Positions 16,791 through 24,150 of a DNA stretch of 64,000 bases are shown here, in pieces; the first letter of the stretch is position 1; every line of letters begins with the position of its first letter. Origin of the DNA: Paenibacillus helianthi. GTDB taxonomy: Bacteria; Bacillota; Bacilli; Paenibacillales; Paenibacillaceae. The position numbers and the translations under genes are program-made. A model generated the notes under the pieces. That model worked only from the letters and a program-made list of their open reading frames with translations, was not told the DNA's origin and made no database searches. Location: the NCBI RefSeq assembly GCF_001909055.1, contig NZ_LVWI01000033.1, positions 62,001 to 126,000 on the forward strand. The letters are read 5' to 3'.

Positions 16791-18566
16791 CTACAATTCA
16801 CCGCTCAGCTTACGTGCTACAGCTGGCACACGCCCTTTGAAGGCACTGCGGCCAGACGTTTCATCCAGTCCGGCAAAGGCTGCGCATTCCCTGAAGGCAG
16901 CATGACGGCAGCCCAGACACTTATTATAGTTAATGACCTTAAGCGCATCATTGATTGCCTCTCCGGTATGCTCATAGAACTGCGTTGCTCCGATCTTGTC
17001 ATACAGCCCGGTCTTCTTAAGCAGCTCGAGCGGCTGAGATTGAATGCCTGAGATCATCAGGCGGCCGCCATCCTCATGCAGCTTCTTCACCAGCCCTGCC
17101 AGATTGGCTTCACCGGTGGTGTCGATAAACGGCACCTTGCCCATCCGCAGCAGAATAACCTTTGGCTTATCTGGGCCGAAGCCAGGCATCGTATTCTCGA
17201 ACCGGTAGGCAGCTCCGAAGAACAGCGGCCCTTCCACATTATAAATACCGATCTGCGGACAGTCATGGCTGTCCGTGACCATATGTGCTTCAACCTTCAC
17301 TGAGTCCGGATCAGGCAGCACCTTGGACACCAGATGCACCTCGCCCATCCGTTTAACGAACAAGACTACAGCGAGCACCAGTCCAACCTCCACCGCCACG
17401 GTTAAATCGGCAAAGACGGTCAACAGAAACGTAATGAACAGCACCAGCGAATCTCCGGTCTTCAGTTTAAGCAAATGAATGAATTCCTTGCGTTCGCTCA
17501 TATTCCAGGCTACGACCATCAGGATCGGTGCCATCGCGGCTAGCGGAATACTCGATGCATAAGGTGCAAACAGCAGCAGAATAAGAAATACCACTACACC
17601 GTGGATCACACCAGACAAGGGGGAAGCGGCTCCGCTCTTGATATTGGTAGCGGTCCGGGCAATTGCACCGGTAGCCGGAATCCCGCCAAACAGAGGGGCA
17701 GCAATATTGGCAACCCCCTGTCCGATCAGCTCGCGGTTACTGTTATGACGGCTGCCTGACATGCCGTCTGCCACCACGGCGGACAACAGAGACTCTATCG
17801 CTCCGAGCATAGCGATGACAAAGGCAGGTCGCAGCAGCAGCCTAATCCGTTCCCAGGTAATGACCGGGAAGTGGAAGCTCGGCAGTGTATTCGGAATGTC
17901 CCCGTAGGCAGAACCAATCGTAGTCACCTTGCCGCTGAAAAACAGTGCAGCTATGAGGGTTGCACAGAGCAGTCCGACCAGTGCCCCTGGCACTTTGGGT
18001 GCAAAACGCATCCCCAGTATAAGCACAGCCAGACAAATGGCCGCCGTCAGAATACTGTACAGGTTAATCGTAGAGATATGCAGGCCAATCTCCTTCATGT
18101 TGTCCACGAAGCTCTCATGCCGCTTCATATCCTTCAGGCCCAGAAAGTTCGCGATCTGCCCCGTGAAGATAATAACGGCAATCCCTGCGGTGAATCCGAT
18201 CGTTACAGGCTTGGGGATAAACTTAATCAGCACCCCCAGCCGGAGCAGACCCATGAGGACAAGAATGATCCCGGCCATCATTCCGGCAAGCAGCAGGTTT
18301 TCATAGCCATACTGCATGGCAATGGCGAATAAAATAGGAATAAACGCACCCGTAGGTCCGCCGATCTGAAACTTTGAACCGCCAAACAAAGAAATTATAA
18401 TCCCTGCGACTATGGTTGTATAAATTCCGTACTCAGGCTTCACACCCGAAGCAATAGCAAATGCCATCCCCAGAGGAATGGCAATGACGCCTACGATAAC
18501 CCCTGAAATGAGATCCTTACGCAGCGAAGCAATATTATAGCCTTTGAAACGGCCCCACCCTGTCAT
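16791..18566 (-). CDS. SulP-family inorganic anion transporter with STAS domain
   Basis: Membrane transporter of 591 residues (SLC26/SulP). About 12-14 helices occupy residues 10-410, including the family block KPEYGIYTTIVAGII and the FGGSKFQIGGPTGAF motif. A cytoplasmic STAS domain follows at about 430-540, with PFIDTTGEANL. The C-terminal tail carries a cysteine cluster, CLGCRHAAFRECAAF, unusual for the family and possibly metal-binding or redox-active. Substrates in the family include sulfate, bicarbonate and C4-dicarboxylates; none can be chosen here. An ArsR-type regulator 106 bases upstream on the same strand is likely to control it. The ribosome binding site is GAAGGTTAAAGG. Confidence 0.92.
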   Translation of the reverse strand: MTGWGRFKGYNIASLRKDLISGVIVGVIAIPLGMAFAIASGVKPEYGIYTTIVAGIIISLFGGSKFQIGGPTGAFIPILFAIAMQYGYENLLLAGMMAGIILVLMGLLRLGVLIKFIPKPVTIGFTAGIAVIIFTGQIANFLGLKDMKRHESFVDNMKEIGLHISTINLYSILTAAICLAVLILGMRFAPKVPGALVGLLCATLIAALFFSGKVTTIGSAYGDIPNTLPSFHFPVITWERIRLLLRPAFVIAMLGAIESLLSAVVADGMSGSRHNSNRELIGQGVANIAAPLFGGIPATGAIARTATNIKSGAASPLSGVIHGVVVFLILLLFAPYASSIPLAAMAPILMVVAWNMSERKEFIHLLKLKTGDSLVLFITFLLTVFADLTVAVEVGLVLAVVLFVKRMGEVHLVSKVLPDPDSVKVEAHMVTDSHDCPQIGIYNVEGPLFFGAAYRFENTMPGFGPDKPKVILLRMGKVPFIDTTGEANLAGLVKKLHEDGGRLMISGIQSQPLELLKKTGLYDKIGATQFYEHTGEAINDALKVINYNKCLGCRHAAFRECAAFAGLDETSGRSAFKGRVPAVARKLSGEL

Positions 18567-18672
18567 CCTTTAACCTTCTTTTCTCTAAATATCTGATTAT
18601 TTGAATATAAGAGCAACATTACTCCTGCAAGCCTCGCTTGTCAACGGGTAATCCGCCCCGGGAGGCCCCGGG

Positions 18673-18999
18673 TTATTCGCTGCGGATCCCTTCCAAAAGG
18701 GAGATTGCGTTCACCAGATGATTATCGAATATCTGCTTAGCTACGGCCAGAAGGTCTTTGATCAGGGGATCCCGCAGGGAGTAAATCACCGTCGTGCCTT
18801 CTTTTACACTGGCTACTACATTCTTGGCGCGGAGCACGGCAAGCTGCTGGGACACGGCAGACCCTTCGGACCCGAGAATGGCCTGCAGCTCGTTCACATT
18901 CTTCTCGCCTTCGCTCAGCAGCTCCAGGATACGAATCCGCATCGGATGAGCCAGCGCCTTAAAAAATTCTGTCTTGAATTGCTGAATATCGCTGTTCAT
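18673..18999 (-). CDS. ArsR/SmtB-family transcriptional regulator
   Basis: A 108-residue winged-helix repressor. The N-terminal FFKALAHPMRIRILELL is characteristic, followed by the recognition helix region SEGSAVSQQLAVLRAKNVV and the wing VKEGTTVIYSL. No cysteine is present, so the classical metal-thiolate sensing site is absent and the inducer must be something else. I choose ATG 18999, downstream of GAGGAGCAGAGG, over the ATG six codons earlier. The gene precedes the SulP transporter in the same direction, and a 16-bp palindrome lies just upstream at 19054-19069. The ArsR-SulP pairing suggests transporter control; the signal is unknown. Confidence 0.9.
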   Translation of the reverse strand: MNSDIQQFKTEFFKALAHPMRIRILELLSEGEKNVNELQAILGSEGSAVSQQLAVLRAKNVVASVKEGTTVIYSLRDPLIKDLLAVAKQIFDNHLVNAISLLEGIRSE

Positions 19000-19053
19000 T
19001 GAACCTCTGCTCCTCATAGCTTACTTCTTGAATACTATTTATCTTAGCCTATT

Positions 19054-19069
19054 TAGCCAAGAGTGGCTA
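19054..19069. promoter_or_regulatory. Palindrome upstream of the ArsR gene, candidate operator
   Basis: TAGCCA-AGAG-TGGCTA is a perfect 6+4+6 inverted repeat 55 bases before the ArsR start codon. Its position suits autoregulation of the ArsR-SulP unit. No clear promoter hexamers could be fixed around it, so the assignment is inference. Confidence 0.45.
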
Positions 19070-19104
19070 TGCCAATGGGTTAATTTGATAGACGAATGCC
19101 TTAT

Positions 19105-19482
19105 TCACAGAAAGATCGGATACAACCGGATCTCCCGGGTCCTGACTTCCACCAGGCTGCCCAGCGCCATCGGCTCACCAAGGCTTTCGAACATGATTAG
19201 CTCTCCGTCCAGCTGCAGACAGCCGGTTCCATCCTCCTCGATATTGTCCAGCACCCCGGTAAGCACCACAATATCGCCTTCCAAACGGATGCCGTGCTCT
19301 CCTCCGCCTGCCGGAATGATGTCCACCCAGCGCATAAGCAGTACCGGGATTTCGAATTCTACCTCAGCAAGGTCCCCCGGCTTCACCTGAGCTCCGCACC
19401 AGATTCCTCTACCCTCTCCGGCATCCGCTTTAAAAAACACCTCGTCCTTCTTCAGGCCTATCTTTTGTATTATGATATTCAT
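19105..19482 (-). CDS. Uncharacterised 125-residue protein
   Basis: I do not recognise the family. The protein is acidic and beta-rich, with no signal peptide or membrane helix and alternating hydrophobic strands such as DLAEVEFEIPVLLM and GDIVVLTGVLDNI. This pattern is compatible with a small barrel such as an OB-like fold. The start has GGAG at a fair distance and codon use resembles the neighbours, so it is probably genuine. It sits alone between the ArsR gene and the phospholipase-D-like gene on the same strand, with gaps of over 60 bases on each side. Context does not suggest a role. Confidence 0.7.
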   Translation of the reverse strand: MNIIIQKIGLKKDEVFFKADAGEGRGIWCGAQVKPGDLAEVEFEIPVLLMRWVDIIPAGGGEHGIRLEGDIVVLTGVLDNIEEDGTGCLQLDGELIMFESLGEPMALGSLVEVRTREIRLYPIFL

Positions 19483-19545
19483 CGCAATGGCTCCATTTGC
19501 TAGGATTTACTGCATATTATACATGACATCCGGCCCGCTGCGCGA

Positions 19546-21162
19546 TCAGGTATAATTCCGGGTTGCTGTATTCACATAAGTGCTGGGGTGCATCCACGGG
19601 TGCTTGAAGAATTCCCTCTTATCAGTGATTTTGCGTGATACGCTGAGGTCAAAGTCTATCATAGCTTTTACTTTTGCTGCAAAGGCCTCTCCCTTCACCA
19701 GCAGCCCCAGCTCGAAATCGTGGCAGGCGCTTCTTTCGTTGATATTATATGAGCCGTGGAACACCGCGTGCGACCTGTGGTCATAGGTGATTTTCCAATG
19801 GGAAAAGCGTTCTGTGGCACTGTAGTCATAAAAAGACACCCCATTGCAAAAAGGGACATACATATTGCTGCGCACGGCTGCACGGTTGGTGGGATGGTCA
19901 TTGACCTCCAGCGGATTGCAGATCGTAAGATGGCAGGAGCGCTCCGGTCCGAGCCCGCCCAGCCGGTCCCAGAAAGCATGGTCAATCAGATACGGGTTCA
20001 CAATGACCGTCTCATCGGCAGCATACGTGATCAGATCCAGATAATACTGCTGAATCAGATTGACCGGGTTTCCGGGAAAACTCACAAACAGCGTACATTC
20101 CTCTGAGCCGAAATCTGTATTGCCTTCAGAACGATACAATGCATCCTCCGGATCATAGAAATCCCCTCCGAGCAGAAGCCATCTGGACTGGAACACGGCA
20201 TTCAGCGGCAGCGCTGCTGCTCCCCGGATACGAAAACAGCCGTCATGCCACTCCTCCTCACGGACTGGAACGCCCATCGGGCGCCCATCCACCTGTACCG
20301 AGGCAGAGGCTTCAATCGGTGTGGCAAACGTATATTGATCTCCAATATTCAGACTGCCCACGATAGAGGTGATCCCGTCGATAATCATGAATTTGCGGTG
20401 GTCAATCACATTCAGCCCCGTCAGCTCAACGTCCTCCTGCACTTTATCCTGCAGGAACAGGATGCTCTCAGGTATACCCTGAGCCTTCAATTCAGCCCGT
20501 CTCCTACTCCACTCCATAGCAGAATAGTAGGAGTGGAAGGTATCCTGTAGCTTCGCTCCCGCCTGCTCCAGCCGGTCCGAGATTTCCGAGAATCTTCCGA
20601 CCTCCAGGTTATGTCCATACCCCAGGGCAGTGACAGTGTAATTCACCATCAGCCGGACCTGAACCCCGCGATCCAATGCATGCAGCAGCGCTGCCGCAAT
20701 CCGGTTGCCTGAATCATCATTAAAAAACAGCATGACGGACAGATGAATATAACGCCGGGCCTTGGCGATTTCCTCAAGAAGCATTTCCAGACACTGCGGG
20801 CCGTTCACATAGGCGTCGACCTGGTTATTACGGGTAGTCCGCGGAGCCAGTGCCCGGAGCTTACCCGAATCCAGCCGGCTGACCTCAGCGGCAAGCTGTT
20901 CAAGCAGCTCCGTACTGAAACCCGGTAATTCAGTGAGCTGCCTTAACTCTGTGATTACGCCGCCAATTTCCTGCCGGTATGCGCGGGCAGCGCCTCCTTC
21001 CAGAGCTGCGGCAATCAATGACGAAACCCGTTCTGACGGGTCAGCAACCGCCCTCAGGGATCCGCCCGAAATATAATAATTCACAAAATCGATAACATCC
21101 TGCTGAAGCTCTTGATCCCATTCTCCGAAGGAGATTCTGGCATTAATATGTATATTCTTCAT
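19546..21162 (-). CDS. Phospholipase D-like / cardiolipin-synthase-superfamily protein, second HKD degenerate
   Basis: A 538-residue PLD-superfamily protein without an obvious N-terminal membrane anchor. The first catalytic motif is intact: DHRKFMIID (His, Lys, Asp) followed by GSLNIGD, near residue 280. The second copy reads DHRSHAVFHGSYNINE near residue 490, with Ser in place of the Lys and His where Asp is expected. Only half of the usual bipartite active site therefore has all its residues. Cardiolipin synthases and phosphodiesterases need both, so this may be a non-canonical or binding-only member. ATG 21162 follows GGAGG at eight bases. No operon partner is evident. Confidence 0.82.
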   Translation of the reverse strand: MKNIHINARISFGEWDQELQQDVIDFVNYYISGGSLRAVADPSERVSSLIAAALEGGAARAYRQEIGGVITELRQLTELPGFSTELLEQLAAEVSRLDSGKLRALAPRTTRNNQVDAYVNGPQCLEMLLEEIAKARRYIHLSVMLFFNDDSGNRIAAALLHALDRGVQVRLMVNYTVTALGYGHNLEVGRFSEISDRLEQAGAKLQDTFHSYYSAMEWSRRRAELKAQGIPESILFLQDKVQEDVELTGLNVIDHRKFMIIDGITSIVGSLNIGDQYTFATPIEASASVQVDGRPMGVPVREEEWHDGCFRIRGAAALPLNAVFQSRWLLLGGDFYDPEDALYRSEGNTDFGSEECTLFVSFPGNPVNLIQQYYLDLITYAADETVIVNPYLIDHAFWDRLGGLGPERSCHLTICNPLEVNDHPTNRAAVRSNMYVPFCNGVSFYDYSATERFSHWKITYDHRSHAVFHGSYNINERSACHDFELGLLVKGEAFAAKVKAMIDFDLSVSRKITDKREFFKHPWMHPSTYVNTATRNYT

Positions 21163-21520
21163 TGGCAAGTCCTCCATCCGTCTTAAGGGGGATCCTATCA
21201 GTTCAGGGCCAGCGAACAAATGACAGGTCGAATCAGGCTAAGGTTAGATACCCCGGATCGCCCGTCAATAAACGTACCGTACGTGTTATTTCCTCACCAC
21301 CCGATTCTATCGGTATAGAGCAAAACCTATAAATGCTTATATTTCGAAACAAACAGGGGAAGTTTCAACAGCCCGTCCGGCTCTTGAAACTTCCCCTTGC
21401 TTCAAAGAATGTATTACATTCATTTCAACCCTGTGATCCACTTCACTGAACAGCTCCAACAGGTTAACGGTAACCCGGTGGATGGCTCAAAATGATTCAC
21501 TGCAGGATTTCATCTTCCGG
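21163..21520. other. Intergenic region, 358 bases
   Basis: Contains the terminator hairpin listed at 21356-21395 and, to its left, the presumed promoter region of the phospholipase-D-like gene, in which I could not fix good hexamers. No coding frame. Confidence 0.45.
21356..21395 (-). terminator. Rho-independent terminator of the MarR-nitroreductase-monooxygenase operon
   Basis: GGGGAAGTTTCAA pairs with TTGAAACTTCCCC, with a 14-base loop. On the minus strand it is followed by TGTTTGTTT. It lies about 125 bases downstream of the monooxygenase stop at 21521. Confidence 0.7.
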
Positions 21521-21826
21521 TTACAGATTATTTGCCGGCCGGTTCTCCGTTATATATTCCTTAAGGTCCAGCGGAGCGGTCAGGAACTCAGGCGCTTTCG
21601 CTGCAAATCCGGTCAAATGAGCACTTGTATTATGGCTGGCTACAGCCTCCATATCGCGCCAGGTTTCGATCATGATATAGGTGTTTTCCTGTTCGAAATG
21701 ATTGTACAGCTCATAAGAAAGGTTGCCTTCTTCTTTATGGGTTGCGGCTAACAGCTGTTTCGCCTCAGCCAGGAATTTTTCCTTATGCGCAGGATTTACT
21801 TGCATTACGGCATGAATAATAATCAT
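21521..21826 (-). CDS. Putative quinol monooxygenase (ABM domain)
   Basis: A 101-residue ABM-fold protein similar to YgiN-type quinol monooxygenases: MIIIHAVMQVNPAHKEKF at the start, LSYELYNHFEQENTYIMIETWRD in the middle and FLTAPLDLKEY near the end. It would be cytoplasmic and dimeric, acting on quinols or related aromatic compounds. It is the last gene of a minus-strand unit headed by a MarR regulator and a nitroreductase, as expected for quinone or electrophile defence. Its ribosome binding site TAGGAGG is embedded in a leader element that also occurs before the FAD protein at 3.4 kb. The start at 21826 is unambiguous. Confidence 0.87.
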   Translation of the reverse strand: MIIIHAVMQVNPAHKEKFLAEAKQLLAATHKEEGNLSYELYNHFEQENTYIMIETWRDMEAVASHNTSAHLTGFAAKAPEFLTAPLDLKEYITENRPANNL

Positions 21827-21834
21827 TGATTAGT

Positions 21835-21889
21835 CCTCCTAAAAGTTTTGTAAGCATAAACTCAAGTTCTAGCATAGGCTAAGTTTATG
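21835..21889 (-). promoter_or_regulatory. Leader element shared with the FAD-protein gene, covarying dyad plus masked ribosome binding site
   Basis: Read on the minus strand, CATAAACT (21882-21889), then GCCTATGCT (21871-21879), then AGTTTATG (21855-21862) form a dyad. Next comes ACAAAACT (21844-21851), directly before TAGGAGG. At 3309-3455 the same order occurs, but the dyad arms read ACAAAACT and AGTTTTGT. The arm change is compensatory, while GCCTATGCT and the ACAAAACTTTTAGGAGG junction are conserved. This argues for a selected RNA or operator structure. Confidence 0.7.
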
Positions 21890-21926
21890 TTAGAAACGTG
21901 GACTTACATATATGAGCTTACGCCTC

Positions 21927-22562
21927 TTATTTCCACTGTGCAATGGTGTTGATAGGAAGACGGACGGAGGCGTAACCTTCTTCAGCAGCTTTACCGATGG
22001 AGATCAGCATGACTGGAACATAGCGCTCTTTGTCCATACCGAAGACTTCGGCGATCTGGTCTTTCTCGAAGCCGCCAATGGCGTTGGTGTCATAGCCGTG
22101 GGCACGTGCAGCCAGCATCAGCTGCATGGAGACGAGGCCACCGTCAATCATGATCGTTTCTCTGTTGATATCTGCAGGCAGTTTCGCGAAATGTGCACCC
22201 AGCGCAGCAAGCTGTCTTTCTTTTACGTCCGCAGGCATCAGTCCGCGCTCTACAGCGGTGCCGTAGATTTCTTCGGCATAATCGAAATTGTTCAAATCTC
22301 CGAACACGGCAAGCATGGCCGCAGAGGTCTCTACCTGAAGCTGGTTGAACTTGGCGATAGGCGCGAGCTTGGCTTTGCCTTCCGCACTTTCGATCACAAG
22401 AAACCGCCAAGGCTGCATGTTCACCGAGGAAGGGGCCAGCGTGGCTTCGGTAAGGATTTCAGTCATTTCTTCTTTCGAAATTTTGACAGATGTGTCGTAT
22501 TTACGGATGGAGCGGCGGCCTGTGATAATACTTGTGAAATCATTGGTTCTGGTTGCATTCAT
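21927..22562 (-). CDS. Nitroreductase-family FMN oxidoreductase
   Basis: A 211-residue flavoenzyme of the NfsB/NfnB type, reducing nitro compounds or quinones with NAD(P)H. The FMN-binding start is GRRSIRKYD (about 16-24), then LAPSSVNMQPWRFLVI and the C-terminal GYDTNAIGGF. It lies between the MarR gene (40 bases upstream) and the quinol monooxygenase gene (100 bases downstream) on the same strand. The trio resembles MhqR-type electrophile-responsive operons of Bacillus. A second promoter or the structured leader probably sits in the 100-base gap before the monooxygenase, so the two enzymes may be unequally expressed. Confidence 0.92.
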   Translation of the reverse strand: MNATRTNDFTSIITGRRSIRKYDTSVKISKEEMTEILTEATLAPSSVNMQPWRFLVIESAEGKAKLAPIAKFNQLQVETSAAMLAVFGDLNNFDYAEEIYGTAVERGLMPADVKERQLAALGAHFAKLPADINRETIMIDGGLVSMQLMLAARAHGYDTNAIGGFEKDQIAEVFGMDKERYVPVMLISIGKAAEEGYASVRLPINTIAQWK

Positions 22563-22602
22563 GAATAATAAACTCCTTTTATAGTTGGATTATAGTTAAT
22601 GG

Positions 22603-23031
22603 CTACAGCAAGTTGATATTATGCTGCAGCCGGACAAGCATATCTGCGAGCAGAGCGCGCTCTGGTTCATCAAAACCGGCGAGCAGACTGCCGATGAAGC
22701 GGCTCTTCTCTTCCTTGTACGTACGGATTTTGTCTCTTCCCTGCGCAGTCAGCGAGACCAGGGTCACTCTGTTGTCATCGGGATTATTGCGTCGGGAGAC
22801 CATGCCATTCTCCTCCAGCCCCTTTAAGTGACGGGTGATGGCCGCAGCATCGATGTCTACTTGCTTTTGCAGTGAAATCTGGCTGATCTCAGTAACCTGA
22901 AACAGCTCATGAAGCAGACGGAGACGGGTGGGGCTTATGCCCGCACAGCGCTCGAAGGTCGGTGTAATGGCTTTGTTCAGCGCCTGCAGCCGTTCAAAGA
23001 TGCGGTCTTCCTCAGGCAGATGTTCAGTCAA
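22603..23031 (-). CDS. MarR-family transcriptional regulator
   Basis: A 142-residue winged-helix regulator. Helix-turn-helix residues are ISLQKQVDIDAAAITRHLKGLEE-like; I see QVDIDAAAITRHLKGLE followed by the wing RRNNPDDNRVTLVSLTAQG, the standard MarR signature. The ribosome binding site AGGGGG lies six bases before TTG 23031, which is preferred over a GTG ten codons upstream that has none. No cysteine is well placed for redox sensing, so a ligand-type inducer is more likely. It heads the operon with the nitroreductase and quinol monooxygenase and probably represses it; the operator was not identified. Confidence 0.9.
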   Translation of the reverse strand: MTEHLPEEDRIFERLQALNKAITPTFERCAGISPTRLRLLHELFQVTEISQISLQKQVDIDAAAITRHLKGLEENGMVSRRNNPDDNRVTLVSLTAQGRDKIRTYKEEKSRFIGSLLAGFDEPERALLADMLVRLQHNINLL

Positions 23032-23204
23032 GATTAACCCCCTAACACAAATAGATTGCACAAAACCTTTTTGACATTCATCACTTTACACCTTTATCCT
23101 TGACCCGTCAACTAATAATTTCAATTGGCCTTTCAACTTGCCCCGGCAGCCGCTTACCCGTAGAATCAAAGTGTAGTGCTCGACCCAAAAAGGAGGGCTG
23201 TTAC

Positions 23205-23984
23205 ATGAAAATCTCCCTGCTTCAGCTCGATATAGCATTTGGCAATCCCCAGGTAAATTATGCTGCCGCAGAACGTAAAATCCGTGAAGCTGCTGCTCAG
23301 GGGACGGATTGTGTGGTTCTTCCCGAGCTGTGGACAACCGGATATGATTTAACCCGGCTTGCGGACATTGCCGACCCTGAGGGGAAGGCCACGAAGGCTT
23401 TGATGTCAGGACTGGCCCGCGAGCTCGGCATCCATATTGTGGCCGGCTCCGTCGCCAGTAAGAAGGACAACGGCATAACCAACAGCATGTATGTGTTCAG
23501 CCGCACCGGAGCGATCGCCGGCGAATACAGCAAGCTGCATCTGTTCCGCCTGATGGATGAGCACTTGTATCTGCATCCTGGAGAAGCCAAGGGTCTGTTC
23601 ACTCTGAACGGGACAAGCTGCGCCGGACTGATCTGCTACGATATCCGCTTCCCCGAATGGGTCCGCGCCCATACGGCGCTCGGTGCCGAAGTCCTGTTCA
23701 TCAGTGCCGAATGGCCGCTGCCGCGTCTTGCCCACTGGCGGGCACTGCTGATCAGCCGGGCGATTGAGAATCAATGTTATGTCGTTGCGTGCAACCGTAC
23801 TGGAAAAGATCCCGCGAACACCTTTGCCGGCCATTCGATGATCATTGATCCCTGGGGCGAGGTGGTCTGCGAAGCTTCGGAGAACGAGGAAATTCTGAGC
23901 GGAGAGATTGATGTACATAAGGTGCGGGAGGTTCGTGCGCAGATTCCGGTTTTCTCCGACCGGAGGCCGGAGCTGTATCTTTGA
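23205..23984 (+). CDS. Carbon-nitrogen hydrolase (nitrilase superfamily), omega-amidase-like
   Basis: A 259-residue cytoplasmic amidase. The catalytic triad is visible: Glu in VLPELWTTGYD (about 43), Lys in EYSKLHLFRLMDEH (about 112) and Cys in GLICYDIRFPEW (about 147). The sequence is close to YafV/Nit2-type omega-amidases, which hydrolyse alpha-ketoglutaramate or alpha-ketosuccinamate produced by transaminases. Deamination in methionine salvage is another possibility for Bacillus relatives. ATG 23205 follows AAGGAGGG; the frame is open further upstream but without a ribosome binding site. It is divergent from the MarR operon and followed by a strong hairpin. Confidence 0.9.
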   Translation: MKISLLQLDIAFGNPQVNYAAAERKIREAAAQGTDCVVLPELWTTGYDLTRLADIADPEGKATKALMSGLARELGIHIVAGSVASKKDNGITNSMYVFSRTGAIAGEYSKLHLFRLMDEHLYLHPGEAKGLFTLNGTSCAGLICYDIRFPEWVRAHTALGAEVLFISAEWPLPRLAHWRALLISRAIENQCYVVACNRTGKDPANTFAGHSMIIDPWGEVVCEASENEEILSGEIDVHKVREVRAQIPVFSDRRPELYL

Positions 23985-24030
23985 TCCGCCAGCCGATTGT
24001 ACGGGGCACATCCAATTGAACTTTAGACGC

Positions 24031-24077
24031 AAAAAAGTGCCGCACCTGCTGAATCTATCAGCAGATGCGGCACTTTC
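24031..24077. terminator. Rho-independent terminator between convergent genes
   Basis: AAAGTGCCGCA (24034-24044) pairs with TGCGGCACTTT (24066-24076), extended by an inner CTGCTGA/TCAGCAG stem. The minus strand continues as TTTTTT, which suits the lipL transcript, and the plus strand as TTTCT, which may serve the amidase gene. Confidence 0.88.
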
Positions 24078-24150
24078 TGCTATGCCGGTGATGCTACATT
24101 ACACCGGCTATAGAGCAAGGCCGGTTCGCTTCGACCGGCCATGACACAGC

